Assembly (NCBI GenBank): GCA_027575765.1
Contig: JANBPT010000216.1
Location: forward strand, 1 to 55,134
Length of the DNA stretch: 55,134 nucleotides
DNA from: Tieghemiomyces parasiticus
Taxonomy: Eukaryota; Kickxellomycota; Dimargaritomycetes; Dimargaritales; Dimargaritaceae
Reading direction: 5' to 3'
Part shown: positions 44,696 through 55,134 of the stretch, in pieces
How positions within the stretch are numbered: the stretch's first letter is position 1
How the letters are laid out: each line of letters begins with the position of its first letter
Made by a program: the position numbers and the translations under genes
The notes under the pieces: model-generated
Told to the model about the DNA's origin: nothing
Databases searched by the model: none
What the model saw: the letters and a program-made list of their open reading frames with translations, nothing else

Positions 44696-45697
44696 ATGAT
44701 GGCCCAACGTGACCCGTCGACCTCCCCCGCCCTGGTGCCCTTCCACCTGGACGAGGACATTTCGGCACTGCACCTACACTCAGCCCCAGTCGTCCCGGGT
44801 GGCAGCAGCAGCAGCAATAGCCACAACCACAGCAACAACTCACGCACCGAAGCTGAAGAGGCCCTGACCTGCCCGCCGCTGGTCGTGGGTATCGCCGGAG
44901 GCCGGTGCTCGGGCAAAAGCTGCATGGCCTCCGTGGTCCGCGAACGCATCACCAACGAACCTTACATGCGCGACCGTCGGGTGCTCCTCCTCAATCAGGA
45001 CGACTTCCACCGCGAGCTAAACCCCCATGAACGTGAGCTGGCCCGCGCCGGTAAACTCAACTTGGACCATCCGGAGGCGTTTGACTTTGAGTTGCTCGAC
45101 CAGGTCCTCACGGCCCTACGGGCTTGCTACCCCACTACTACTACTACTTCGACCCAGCGGCCGTCGGAGTCGAGCTCCGAGTCCCCCGCGGCCACGGCTG
45201 CTACGGCCACCCCAGTGGTAGTGGAGGTGACCCTGCCCCAATGGGACCCAGTCGAGTTTGTACGTCGGCCGGGGCGTACCGTCACCACCCCACCCGACGT
45301 GATTCTCCTGACGGGCGTGCTCATTCTCTACAAGCGTCGGGTTCGCCAGCGGTTGTCGTTGGCTCTTTTTGTGGATATTGATAGCGACACGCGGCTGAGT
45401 CGCCAGGTCACGGCTTTGATGGAGGTGGAGAACCGGCCGAGTGGGGTGTCGTCTTCGTCGTCGGGTCCGGATGACGCTGTTGAAGCACCACCGGCCGCCG
45501 CGGGTGATGGTGGAACTAATAATGGTGGTCGGCTCAGTCAGATGCTTAACCATTATACCCACGTGTCCAAGCCGACATTTGAAGAGTTTATCTGGCCCAC
45601 CAAGCGGTGGGCGGATATCATCGTCCCCCGCGGTCGGGATAACACCGTGGCGATTAATATGATTTTGCAGACAGTGACCGAAATGTTCAAGGCCTAG
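44696..45697 (+). CDS. uridine-cytidine kinase family protein, divergent
   Basis: Single-exon gene for 333 residues from the ATG-ATG pair at 44696 (44699 is equally usable). A low-complexity N-terminus (Ser/Asn/His, about 36-55) precedes a P-loop GIAGGRCSGKS (about 65-75). NQDDFHREL and LDHPEAFDFELL follow, carrying acidic catalytic/magnesium residues of UCK/Urk1 enzymes, then LFVDIDSDTRLSRQV. The C-terminal hallmark is KPTFEEFIWPTKRWADIIVPRG with DNTVAINMI. The family phosphorylates uridine and cytidine with ATP in pyrimidine salvage. Oddities: low-complexity insertions (Thr/Ser/Ala) sit in two loops. The block that normally holds base-contacting Tyr and His reads QWDPVEFVRR, and the EG pair after the Walker B strand is TG (LLTGVLIL). 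Substrate or activity may therefore be altered. Confidence 0.82.
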   Translation: MMAQRDPSTSPALVPFHLDEDISALHLHSAPVVPGGSSSSNSHNHSNNSRTEAEEALTCPPLVVGIAGGRCSGKSCMASVVRERITNEPYMRDRRVLLLNQDDFHRELNPHERELARAGKLNLDHPEAFDFELLDQVLTALRACYPTTTTTSTQRPSESSSESPAATAATATPVVVEVTLPQWDPVEFVRRPGRTVTTPPDVILLTGVLILYKRRVRQRLSLALFVDIDSDTRLSRQVTALMEVENRPSGVSSSSSGPDDAVEAPPAAAGDGGTNNGGRLSQMLNHYTHVSKPTFEEFIWPTKRWADIIVPRGRDNTVAINMILQTVTEMFKA

Positions 45698-46226
45698 GAT
45701 AGGTTGATGGGACGATGAAGTCGTTGAGGAGAGGGTCAGGCTGAGCTCTACGTTTCTTTTACATTGTTGTTGGAGATCTAAAGTAGGTATTTTTTAATAT
45801 ATATTTATATATTAAATACACGCTATTAAATGACTCCGTCTCATCATATATATATATATATATATACAAGTAAATACACTTGGTTTCGTCAAGACGGGAC
45901 ATGCGATGGCCAACCGGTAAAAATAATAAGATCCACCGTCACTACCTGCCTAGACGAGTCGTAGGCGAATAAACTTTAATTCTGTAACGAAAAATTGATG
46001 ATAATGATTGTTAGTAAAGGTAATGGAGGGAGGGTGTAAAATGATGTGAGGGATATTTAGGCGATCATTTCACACCATGAAAATAATGCTCATACGGTAG
46101 GTAGGGATAAGTAGATGTGTGAGCAGTAGGGTCCGCGGATGAAATATAAAAGGGGTATGATTTGAATGGAACCGGTCTCGGATGAAGGTGGAGGGTAGGG
46201 AGGGTGAGTTGGCGAGGGGACCTAAC
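45698..46226. other. convergent AT-rich 3' region
   Basis: It lies between the UCK-like gene (+) and the secreted-protein gene (-). It is AT-rich with TTTTTAATATATATTTATATATTAAA-like sequence and a (TA)n tract, suitable for poly(A) sites of both genes. No gene was seen. Confidence 0.6.
45846..45866. repeat. (TA)n microsatellite
   Basis: About ten uninterrupted AT/TA dinucleotides in the convergent 3' region. Confidence 0.95.
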
Positions 46227-46700
46227 CTAGCACTGCGAGTTGCCACCGGAAAAGATCTTGGTTAAAATGAACCACAGACCTTCCATCGACCCGACCTTTT
46301 TATTGCAGGGCATTTTGGAAAAGTTGACCGTACTGGGACTTGGGGAAGGGCTGGTGCTGGACGTGGGGGAAGGAGTTAGGTTGGATTGTAAAGACGCCGT
46401 CGTAGGCACCGCCAATCTGGCGGTCGAGGTCGGAGGTATCAGGCTAGGCTGGACGCTTCCCTGTTCCGTCGTGGCGCCGTTCTTGTCTGCATCGGTGCCT
46501 TTGTCGTCGGTATCTATATTCACAACGTTGGACGGAGCGTTGGTGTCAGCATTCTCGCCGTTGGATTGGAGAGCGGGCGAGGTCACGTCTTCGTCGCTAG
46601 AGGCTCCGGCCGGCTGAGGGCTGGGTCGAGCAGTCACCATAACTACGGACATGGCGACGAGGCCGAGAGTGAACCAGGTGGTCACGGTAGTGGGCTTCAT
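46227..46700 (-). CDS. secreted Ser/Thr/Pro-rich protein
   Basis: Single-exon gene for 157 residues. Residues 1-25 (MKPTTVTTWFTLGLVAMSVV onward to TARPS) form a signal peptide with an Ala-containing cleavage site. The middle is acidic and Asn/Asp-rich (NGENADTNAPS, NIDTDDKGTDADKNG), then Ser/Thr/Pro-rich (LTPSPTSSTSPSPSPST), suited to O-mannosylation. The last 30 residues are more ordered (MPCNKKVGSMEGLWFILTK) and contain both cysteines, one being the final residue. No GPI-like tail is evident. No family was recognised; a wall-associated or secreted effector-like protein is an inference. The frame is open further upstream to 47021, but that part reads like a CT-rich leader. Confidence 0.7.
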   Translation of the reverse strand: MKPTTVTTWFTLGLVAMSVVMVTARPSPQPAGASSDEDVTSPALQSNGENADTNAPSNVVNIDTDDKGTDADKNGATTEQGSVQPSLIPPTSTARLAVPTTASLQSNLTPSPTSSTSPSPSPSTVNFSKMPCNKKVGSMEGLWFILTKIFSGGNSQC

Positions 46701-47877
46701 AGTGCAAGTGGTATATGGCAATAGCGTGCGCGTATGCGGTAGGATGTGAAGGAAAGACGGGGAGGGTTGGACAGAGTAGAGGGGATGGAAATGTAGAGAA
46801 TATGCGAAGGGTAATGGAAACGGCAGATAGCTTGAACTGTGAAACTCTGAGGACCACCACATGAGGAGGGGGACAGAGCAGCTATCTATATACCCGACTC
46901 GGCGAAGGGGGAGAGAAGCGGAGCTAAAAGTCCCAGACAAGGGTGAACAGAGATATCGAAGAAAGAGGGCCAGAGGACCGGAAGAGTCGGTGAGTGGAAC
47001 CGCACTAGAGAAGGGTGCCATGGACAGTGAACGACGGAGTAGAGAAGGCCAACAAAGGGCGCGGATAACCTAGAGAGCGCATGGGTAGGGAGGAAAGGAG
47101 AGAAAGGCCCTTACAAAGAATCACCGGCAAACGCGTCGAGCTGAGTCGGCCTTATAATGGACCTGGTTTTCATCGCGTCATATTCTTTGTTTGGCTCTTT
47201 CATCGAGCTCGGTTTCTTTTTCTCTCTCTCCAGGTGCCGCCTGCGGTTGCCTTGCTGCGGCTGCGCGGTGTCAGTAGCATGCCAAAGGATACGGCCGGCG
47301 ACGCCGACGAAGAGACCGGCTGATTCAAACGGATAGGAGGAAAAGTGGGTCATGTCAGCCACGGTGGGACTACCGGTTAAGCGTGTGGAAAGAGAGAGAG
47401 AGAGAGAAATGATGGTGGTCCAAGCGCTCGGTCACTGCCACTCGATCTGTCCGAGCCTCAACCAACTTGACAGGAGACGGGTGGAGAGAGGGGGGGTACG
47501 CAGGCTTGGCGCAAATAGCCCAGTACGCTGTGTTTTTACGACTAGCACGCCAGAGAAACTCTCGTAGTTGGGTGTGCTGTAGGATTTATGAAGGTACATC
47601 TACGACGGGAGGACACTTGATAGGATATAGATAAAGAGAATGGAGGCTTCAAAGCCGGGAGCGAAGGTGAAGGGAGAGGGTGGAGCTGACCTACAGAACA
47701 CCCCCCCTTCGAGAAAGGGGTATACCTGAGTACCCAAGCTGATTCCAAAGCAAGAATACGAATGGCTCACGGTCCGGATCGCTCGTGTTCATCATTGTGG
47801 GGGGGGGGAGGTGGGGTTCCTGGGTCAAGCAAACAACCCCATCCCAGCGTTCACATCTTCTCGATTCCCTGGTCTCC
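46701..47877. other. intergenic region with GA-rich tracts
   Basis: The promoter side of the secreted-protein gene (TATA-like element at 46885-46892) and the 3' side of NDUFB3. Contains a (GA)n run at about 47392-47407. Short frames on both strands near 47.1-47.4 kb have no recognisable domain. Confidence 0.5.
46885..46892 (-). promoter_or_regulatory. TATA-like element of the secreted-protein gene
   Basis: TATATAGA on the minus strand, about 185 bp upstream of the start codon at 46700. Confidence 0.4.
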
Positions 47878-48087
47878 TTAGAGACGGGAACCGGTCAACT
47901 TTTCGTAACCAAGCATGGCGATGAAGGCGACGGTGGCGAGGCCCAGGCCGGGGAAGAGGCCCTTGACGACGTTGCGCTTGCTGAAGAAGGGATCCTTGCG
48001 CCAGGCCTCACGCTGGGCCCAGGGATCGTACAAACGGTGGTGGACCTGGTGCCGGCCGCGTGCTAGACGGTAGTTGGAGTTGGCCAT
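47878..48087 (-). CDS. NADH:ubiquinone oxidoreductase B12 subunit (NDUFB3)
   Basis: Short single-exon gene for 69 residues, an accessory membrane-arm subunit of mitochondrial complex I. The family block is clear: YDPWAQREAWRKDPFFSKRN, then a single transmembrane helix (GLFPGLGLATVAFIAMLGYE) and a short basic tail. Length fits fungal B12 proteins (70-100). I start at ATG 48087 (MANSNYRLARG), the last ATG before the conserved part; the in-frame upstream codons look like leader. The presence of complex I subunits excludes lineages that lost complex I, such as Saccharomyces-type yeasts. Confidence 0.85.
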   Translation of the reverse strand: MANSNYRLARGRHQVHHRLYDPWAQREAWRKDPFFSKRNVVKGLFPGLGLATVAFIAMLGYEKLTGSRL

Positions 48088-48606
48088 GTTGGCTAAAGGG
48101 TGAAACAGATGGAAATGGTACAAAGGGGATGGTGAGGTGGGAGAGAGGTGACGGAATGGTCAAAGCTAGGCCGCCGGATCCGAGGCGAGGGGAGGGGAGG
48201 AGGCGCTCAGGTAGTGGGGGGAATGGCGGAGCTCCTTTCGTCGGTTGGGACGAATGGAGTAGAGTGAGGGCTGGCGGGGGGGGCATATTCTGTAGGCCTT
48301 CGCTAAAGGGTGAGACCCTACATTTTCCCTGGCTCCAGCCTGCCATTCGACCGCTCGGCTCAGCATGGGACAATGCCCATACCTGAGGTCCGAATGCACG
48401 GCTTCCATTCTTCTCCGCCAGACAGACACCACAGCATTATTCCAAAAGAAACCCGGGCTTTTATTTTCATCACATAGGAAGTCAAAAATGTAAGAACGGG
48501 AATATTGGTCCATGCGGCCATCACGTTGAAACCGCTCAATGACATCCAAGGGAACACACAGCAATATCCTTATGGAAGGCCTACCGCCAGAACCAGAGTT
48601 GTCCCC
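48088..48606. other. spacer between NDUFB3 and the RNASEK-like gene
   Basis: Both flanking genes are on the minus strand. The region holds the NDUFB3 promoter/leader and the RNASEK 3' UTR. Its open minus-strand frame (48166-48564) has no recognisable domain. Confidence 0.5.
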
Positions 48607-49260
48607 TTAGGACCGGATGCGGTTGGCCCGGCGATTTAGTACGGACTGAGGTAGGGTTGCGAGGGTATGGGGGGGAGAAGAGGAGTGGGGATGTGTTAGA
48701 GCCCAGCTAGACCCCAGTACTGGCGTACCAACCTACAGGTGCAGGGGCAAGGAGCTTATAGCGTTTACATCAGCCCTGAGTACTTACCTGACAACAACAG
48801 AAGGCGAGGAACCCGGCGTAGATACCGGCGGCCGCATAGCAGGAACTGGCAATGGCATCGTAGTTGTCGGGATAGTCGTAGGCCTCGGCGAACTGCGGGG
48901 CGCGGCTACCGAACATGGCGCCAACGATAATCTGGTGTGCACCATGGCAGATATAGCGAGACGGGCAGAGGCGAACGTGGTATTCGTATCAGCGTGGGGG
49001 GGGGGACCGACCTTAACTTGGCGACGTTGGGTATCCTCTTCCTCCTTAGTAAACGAGGCGCCAAGCCAACAGCCAGACAGTCGCGAGGGTGCAAACTGGG
49101 CATGTGTATGGGCCAAGGACAAGGTCGACACTACAGTATGTTCTCCTCGTCAGCCGAACGTGTGCCGTATGGTTGCCGGCGGACTTACCAGGAAGATGAT
49201 GCCAATGGCGCTCAGCACGGAGCAGCAGGTGGAGCAACCGGGACCGACGATCGGCTTCAT
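48607..49260 (-). CDS. RNASEK / V-ATPase subunit f-like membrane protein
   Basis: Small gene visible only after splicing: exons 49189-49260, 48788-48931 and 48607-48645, all phase 0, with CTG/GTAAGT and CAG/GTAAGT donors and CCAG and CTCAG acceptors. The product is 84 residues: MKPIVGPGCSTCCSVLSAIG and IIFL (helix 1), a luminal loop with SRAPQFAEAYDYPDNYDAIA, SSCYAAAGIYAGFLAFCCCQ (helix 2), and the basic tail SVLNRRANRIRS. This matches ribonuclease kappa (RNASEK) of animals and V-ATPase subunit f of yeast in length, two-helix layout, Cys-rich N-terminus, (N/S)C..AAG.Y block and RR tail. The role is an integral component of the V-ATPase Vo sector in acidifying organelles. Confidence 0.85.
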
Positions 49261-50642
49261 GGTGTCAACCAGGTACGTGGAGTTGGGGGAGACGTGGGCT
49301 TCGTGAGTGGACGGGACTGCCTAGCCGAGATTCAATGTGCGAATGCAGAGGGTGGGGCGAACTACGGAGAGAGAAAGAGTGGGAGAGATAAGGGGGAGGG
49401 GCGTGAAATGGAGAAGGTCGAGGTGGAGCGAGAGGGTCTCGGCGACTACACGAGGATAGAGTACAGCTGAGAATGGGTGAGGGGGCTATGGAATAAGGAC
49501 AACACAAGACAACTAAATGGGTCGAGAGGAGCAGAATGGGGAGGATACAATAATGAGTAAGGCAGGTAGCGGAGGGCAAAAGGCCGTAGGGGTGGCGAAA
49601 GAGGGCTGGGCTCGGCTAGGCTTCGAAAGCGGAGCGGGCTTTCCGAGTCGTCCCGCTCGCGGGCCGTTATTCCTGCCACGCCTTTCTCGCTCCCCTCTTG
49701 GGGTCACCGCCGCCGCCCCCCCCCCTCCGTGCTCACGGGGCTATGACCAAGGGCCCAGCTAAGGTTGTTGGAGGAGTCGGTTGGGGGTGGAGGCCAAGCG
49801 GTAGGGGAAGGGGGAGCAGTGACAGAGGCGTCGAACGAGCACCCGCCTCGTTACACCGGGCTCAGGATGGAGGGGGCGAAACGCGGTGGGCCAACGAGGA
49901 GGGGGAGGCGCTCGTCACACAGGTACTGCCATGGTGGCCACACCGGTCAGCGGTGGCGGGAGGAGGAGAGGGGAGGCGGGGGTGTCAACTTCAGCCTTGC
50001 CGTTTGTTGGGCTATACGCTACTCAGGAGCCCGTGGCGACAACTCCAAAGCATCTATCGTTAGATACTAGACCCCGCCTGACTCTTACACCATCACCGCC
50101 CTGATCCTACGGGCGGTTTGCCGCGCCGGGCCAGGCCTCATATCGCAGCCATCTGCTCAAACCCTTGGCGTCGCAATATGCGAGCAAGCAACGGGTTTGG
50201 GCCGTGGCCAATTCGCCTGGTGAGAGGGCAACTCTGACAAAGCAGCGTATCACGCTTGCTCTCGTTTGTCAGCGCTAAGCGTCGGTGGGCCCAGCCAGTC
50301 CGCCACAGTCTTCTTATGAACAGTATGGGGGGAGGAGAGGAGATCCACCCTCCAGGTATTGATGGCCCTAGCAGTCAGTGGGGCCGCATCACAGAAGCAC
50401 ACCCCAAGCGGACTGTCCATTTCAACGTGACAACAATGCCACTAACGGTGAACTACACGCTACTCTTTTTATTGCGGTCCGAATTGAGAGATAAGGAGGA
50501 GGATACAGAAATATCGAGACGGCGGAGAGTGAAGTGGGATAGGTAATCAGCGCAGCGAGATGGGGTGACAGAGCCAGCACGCGTAGTAGTAAAAGTAGTA
50601 ATAGTAGGCGGCAGACTGGTCGTCAATAAATAATGTTGCTTT
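49261..50642. other. intergenic, GC-rich spacer
   Basis: It lies between the RNASEK-like gene promoter and the 3' end of GAPDH. Frames are short to medium and Gly/Arg- or Pro/Ser-rich, as GC-rich spacer produces. The last 60 bp before the GAPDH stop has an AGTAGT-type triplet run (about 50584-50608). No gene was recognised. Confidence 0.5.
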
Positions 50643-51778
<1,136 letters not shown>

Positions 51779-53325
51779 TGACGGGAGAGAGAGGCAGGAG
51801 CCGCTGACGCGAGGATGACGGTGTAGCGGGGACGGGGAGGGTGGGAGGGATCAGGGATATCAAAAGGCTCAGCAGCGTCGCACGTAGATCGGTTGGGGGG
51901 CGGGATGTGCGGGTGGGTGGGACTGGGTGGCAGCGATGCGGAGGAGGCTGTGGGTGTGTGAATGCTGCGTGGGCCGGCGGGTGGCCAGGAATGCTCACCG
52001 GGATGATGCGGGTGGGCGGCCGTCAGGGGCTATAGGTGGCTCGTTCGGTGCCTCCCGGTGCGCTGCGGCAATACGAGGCCGGCGACCGCATATCCCTACA
52101 ACACAGTCAGGGGGAGGGTGAGCACAATTGCCGCTCGTACGCCTCCAATTGACAACACCAGGCAGTTGGGGGATGCTAAGGGGACGCGCGTCCAGGCCTT
52201 CAGCTCCCATCCACGCCGGTATGTATGGCTGTGGGGGGGCTTACGTTGGCCGATACGCTCCGTGACAGCCTGGATCTGTGCGACCTCAGTGACCGTATCG
52301 CCTGGACTTCCAACACCCGGTAGTTGGAGGGCGCCATGCCGTCCGCGGCTACGCCATCCACTAACCACACGAGCCGGAGGAGAGGCACCAGAGCCTGGTG
52401 ACGATTGCATTGATAATGCGTTGCAGCGTAGCGGCCCCATGTGGGGGGGACTGGAACGTGGCAGAGACTGCCTGCTTAGAGGAGAGAGGCAGATGGACCA
52501 GTCAACGCAGCAGCTGGCGTTAGTGACGCAGAAGCACAGGTGAGAGGCAATCTGACAAATCCACCCCTGCCATATCAGGGCAGACTACGAAGGCGGGGCC
52601 CCGCGCGCATACAGGCTCCCCCACCCGCCGCCCATCCCATCAATCTCACTCTGTGTACCCGCGCGTCAGAATCGAAAAGCTTCGGCCACCTTCCAATGGT
52701 CCCGGCCAAAAATGGTCCCACCTCCCGAGGCTGCCAGTCGGGTTGGGCCATCAGGGCACATCCGTGACTATTGGACTGCTACGATCGTGTAGATGACGGG
52801 CCGGGGGCGGGTTTGATAGAATGGCGGGGGGGGGGGACTGGCCAACCGCTCCGTCAGCCGGCCTGTCCTACGCATCCATGGCTCTGTAGGGCCAGGGCCA
52901 TGGCCGCACGGGCCCTTAGCTGCACAGCAGGATGTCGTCTCTGGGCCCAGGGCTGTCCTCCCGCGCCCATGACGGAAGCAGGGTTAGCCCTGGCTGTCCT
53001 ATGATGATCCCGGTCCTAGCCCTCCCCCCCACGTCCGTGCCGCCCAAGATGAAAACGCAGTCATGGGCTGTGGGGATAGACGACCGTGTAGGCTCTCGCG
53101 CGAGGGCGGGGGGAGAGACTGTTGACCCCTCACTTCTTCCTGGTCTACCAACACACTCGATGCCCCTCTCGACCACCAGGTCGACCTGCTGGAAGAAATT
53201 CCACGTCCGGCCAGGATCCCACGCTGCCCCAAACTAGGGCGCCATCACCCCCTCGTGAGCAGGGTGAAGTATACAGCGATCCGTCCTCCTCCAACGGCCT
53301 GCTTTCCCCAACCCCACGAACCCCT

Positions 53326-53330
53326 TATAA
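53326..53330 (+). promoter_or_regulatory. TATA-like element of the N2227 gene
   Basis: TATAA about 112 bp before the start codon at 53442. Confidence 0.35.
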
Positions 53331-53441
53331 CTGACGGGGTTATCGCCTATCTCTCGATCCCTACCGACCACAGGTCCAGCCACCGACTCGAGCCGCTACA
53401 TTCCCCCCCTCCCCCACTTCAACGCATCCCTCAACTCCGCC

Positions 53442-55134
53442 ATGGACGACGACCTATGTCTTAGCCTTCCGACAAGTGAAGACGGCGCACAGGAAGAGCA
53501 GGACTCGTTTCTGGTGGTCGTCTCGGCGTTTGTCTTCTACCGGGCCTACGCCGTCCAGCACTACTACCAGGCCAAGCTGGCCGAGTTTGACCGTCTCCCG
53601 CCGCGCCATCAAACCCTCCTACGCGAGGCCGGCTTTCTCGTCAAGCTGCTGGAGGTGGAGCGTGGGATCCGTGCCAACGCGCGGTTCCTCAACCGGGTCG
53701 TACAAGACCAAGGTGTCCATTTCCGCCCATTAGAGGCCCCGGGCGCCAACTCCGATGCCCACGCGTGGTCGCCGAGACCTCCAGGCAACTACGGTGATAG
53801 CCAGGACTACTTTACCAACTGGGGTCGATCTTTCCCACTGTGCGATCCCCGGATGGTGGACGCCGGGGGCTACTCGAGATCTCCCGGGTCACCACCGTGC
53901 GTCGGCTCGATGGCATGGCTCGGTGGCCCGAACCTCATGTCTGCGGACTACCCCAACGAGCCCCCGGGCCTCATCGATCGCGTCTACGCCCTCTTCCGGC
54001 AACATGAGGCGGAAGGCCGGGCGCCCGTGGCCGAATTCCACATGGACAAGCTCCGCAGCACCCTGAAACAGGTGGTGCGTGACTGGAGCGTGGAGGGCCG
54101 AGCGGAGCGCGACGCTTCCTACGGACCCATCTTAACCGCCCTCGCCGCACACTTCAACCCGCAGCTGTGCTCAAACGGGGGTACCCGGTCCGCCTGCGAC
54201 ATTAACGTCCTGGTCCCGGGTGCCGGTCTCGGTCGTCTGGCCTACGAGATTGCCGCCCGAGGGTATAGCTGTCAGGGTAATGAGTTTTCGTCCTACATGT
54301 TATTCGTGTCACATTTTCTGTTGAACCGGACGAAACAGGCGGAAGAGTTCACGGTATACCCTTACGTTCATGGGTTCTCGAATTGTCAGAGCCGTGCCGA
54401 CCAGACCCGGGCCGTCCAGATACCCGATATACTGCCGTCCATCGGCATTGGTCCCGGTGTGGATTTCTCCATGACCGCCGGGGATTTCGTTGAGGCCTAC
54501 GGTAACGATACCAGTGAGTTTGGTAAGGTTTTTATTTTTCACCCCCCCAGCCTGGGTATACACACAACTCGGAAGCGTGCGGCCGAGGTAATAGGACAAC
54601 TCCTCCCCCCTTTTTCATATTTACTTGGGCTAGGCTCTACTGGTTTGCCCATGATGACTTATCTACCACACACACACTTAATCTGCCAATTTCCCATAAT
54701 CAGGCGCTTGGGACTGCGTGGCGACCTGCTTCTTTATCGATACTGCCACCAATGTAGTCAATTACATGGAGATAATCTACCGCCTTCTCAAGCCCGGCGG
54801 TATCTGGATCAACCTTGGTAAGCCTCCTCCCTCTAACCTGCTCAATCAGCTAGAACCGCGATGCAATCCGGCATAGTCATATTTGTTCTGTATAATTGTG
54901 CCACGCTAACTACCAACACCCCTCCTCCACCTCCCTCCCCCCCCCACTCCATGGTCCCAATTTTTCGTCACTCATGTATCACCCAATCCCAAACGCTATC
55001 ACAGGCCCCTTATTATTCCACTTTGAGAACAACCATCGCGAGCCCTCTATCGAACTAACCCTCGAAGAGATCGGATCCGTCGCGCGGGACATTGGCTTTG
55101 CCGTCTCGGTAGGTGAAGTAGTAGGGCCGTCCTG
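53442..55134 (+). CDS. N2227-family carnosine-type N-methyltransferase, 5' part
   Basis: SAM-dependent methyltransferase of the N2227 family (carnosine N-methyltransferase; yeast has one member). Exons: 53442-54522, 54704-54817 and 55005 to the window edge; both introns (181 and 187 nt) are phase 1. The N-terminal helical part includes [20 protein letters not shown] and [20 protein letters not shown]. The SAM-binding loop is [20 protein letters not shown] (from about residue 258) followed by [10 protein letters not shown]. Joined exons read [20 protein letters not shown], then [29 protein letters not shown] with LLFHFENN in this copy, which are the family's diagnostic blocks. The last exon runs to GEVVGPS at the window end, so the C-terminal part, including the SM(M) substrate region, is missing by truncation and not by mutation. 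A potential GTAGGT donor at 55109 could end the last exon earlier. Confidence 0.9.

Noticed and set aside
52220..52330. Plus-strand peptide LTLADTLRDSLDLCDLSDR as an exon
   Set aside because: Under 40 codons, no start, no partner exon and no family motif.

Overview
The window reads as nuclear DNA of a GC-rich fungus, most likely an early-diverging (zygomycete-grade) lineage. Evidence: spliceosomal introns of about 100-260 nt with GTAAGT-type donors and CAG acceptors, monocistronic genes in mixed orientation with long spacers, strong GC bias at third codon positions, TATA-type promoters, and fungal hallmark proteins (a Cdc24-type Rho GEF, a BCK1/MKH1-type MAPKKK, a Zrg17-like CDF protein). The lineage is inferred from impression only and was not tested. 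No rRNA, tRNA, CRISPR array or intact transposon was found.

Left part (1-23.1 kb). A five-exon HAD phosphatase of the PHOSPHO family (-, 1403-2944). A CDC24-like Cdc42 GEF (-, 5854-9676). A gene-poor stretch at 9.7-14.7 kb that holds a decayed coding-like segment. An UNC93-like membrane protein (+, 14690-16186) converging on a Zrg17-like CDF protein (-, 16532-17871). A LITAF-domain protein (+, 19612-20088). An unrecognised repeat-bearing coiled-coil protein (-, 22166-23070).

Middle part (23.1-34 kb). A relic of a mariner-type transposase (about 24.5-25.4 kb) lies upstream of three efflux transporters on one strand: two tandem MATE paralogs (25953-27608 and 29822-31498) that share a nearly identical DNA tract, and a DHA1-type MFS exporter (32276-33868).

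Right part (36-55.1 kb). A secreted Gly/Asn-repeat protein (+, 36227-36685). A 1,965-residue MAPKKK with SAM, Ras-binding-like and kinase domains (+, 37677-43735). A candidate small secreted protein (44266-44493). A divergent uridine-cytidine-kinase family protein (+, 44696-45697). A secreted Ser/Thr-rich protein (-, 46227-46700). The complex I subunit NDUFB3/B12 (-, 47878-48087). A three-exon RNASEK / V-ATPase subunit f protein (-, 48607-49260). GAPDH (-, 50643-51656). The 5' part of an N2227-family carnosine-type N-methyltransferase that runs off the right edge (+, 53442 onward).

How they fit together: CDC24 and the BCK1-type kinase both belong to polarity / cell-wall signalling. The MATE pair and the MFS protein form an export block. 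NDUFB3, RNASEK and GAPDH are housekeeping. I see no operon-like or biosynthetic cluster. All exon models were made by eye from splice signals, reading frame and family motifs. Where exon phases closed exactly I give higher confidence.
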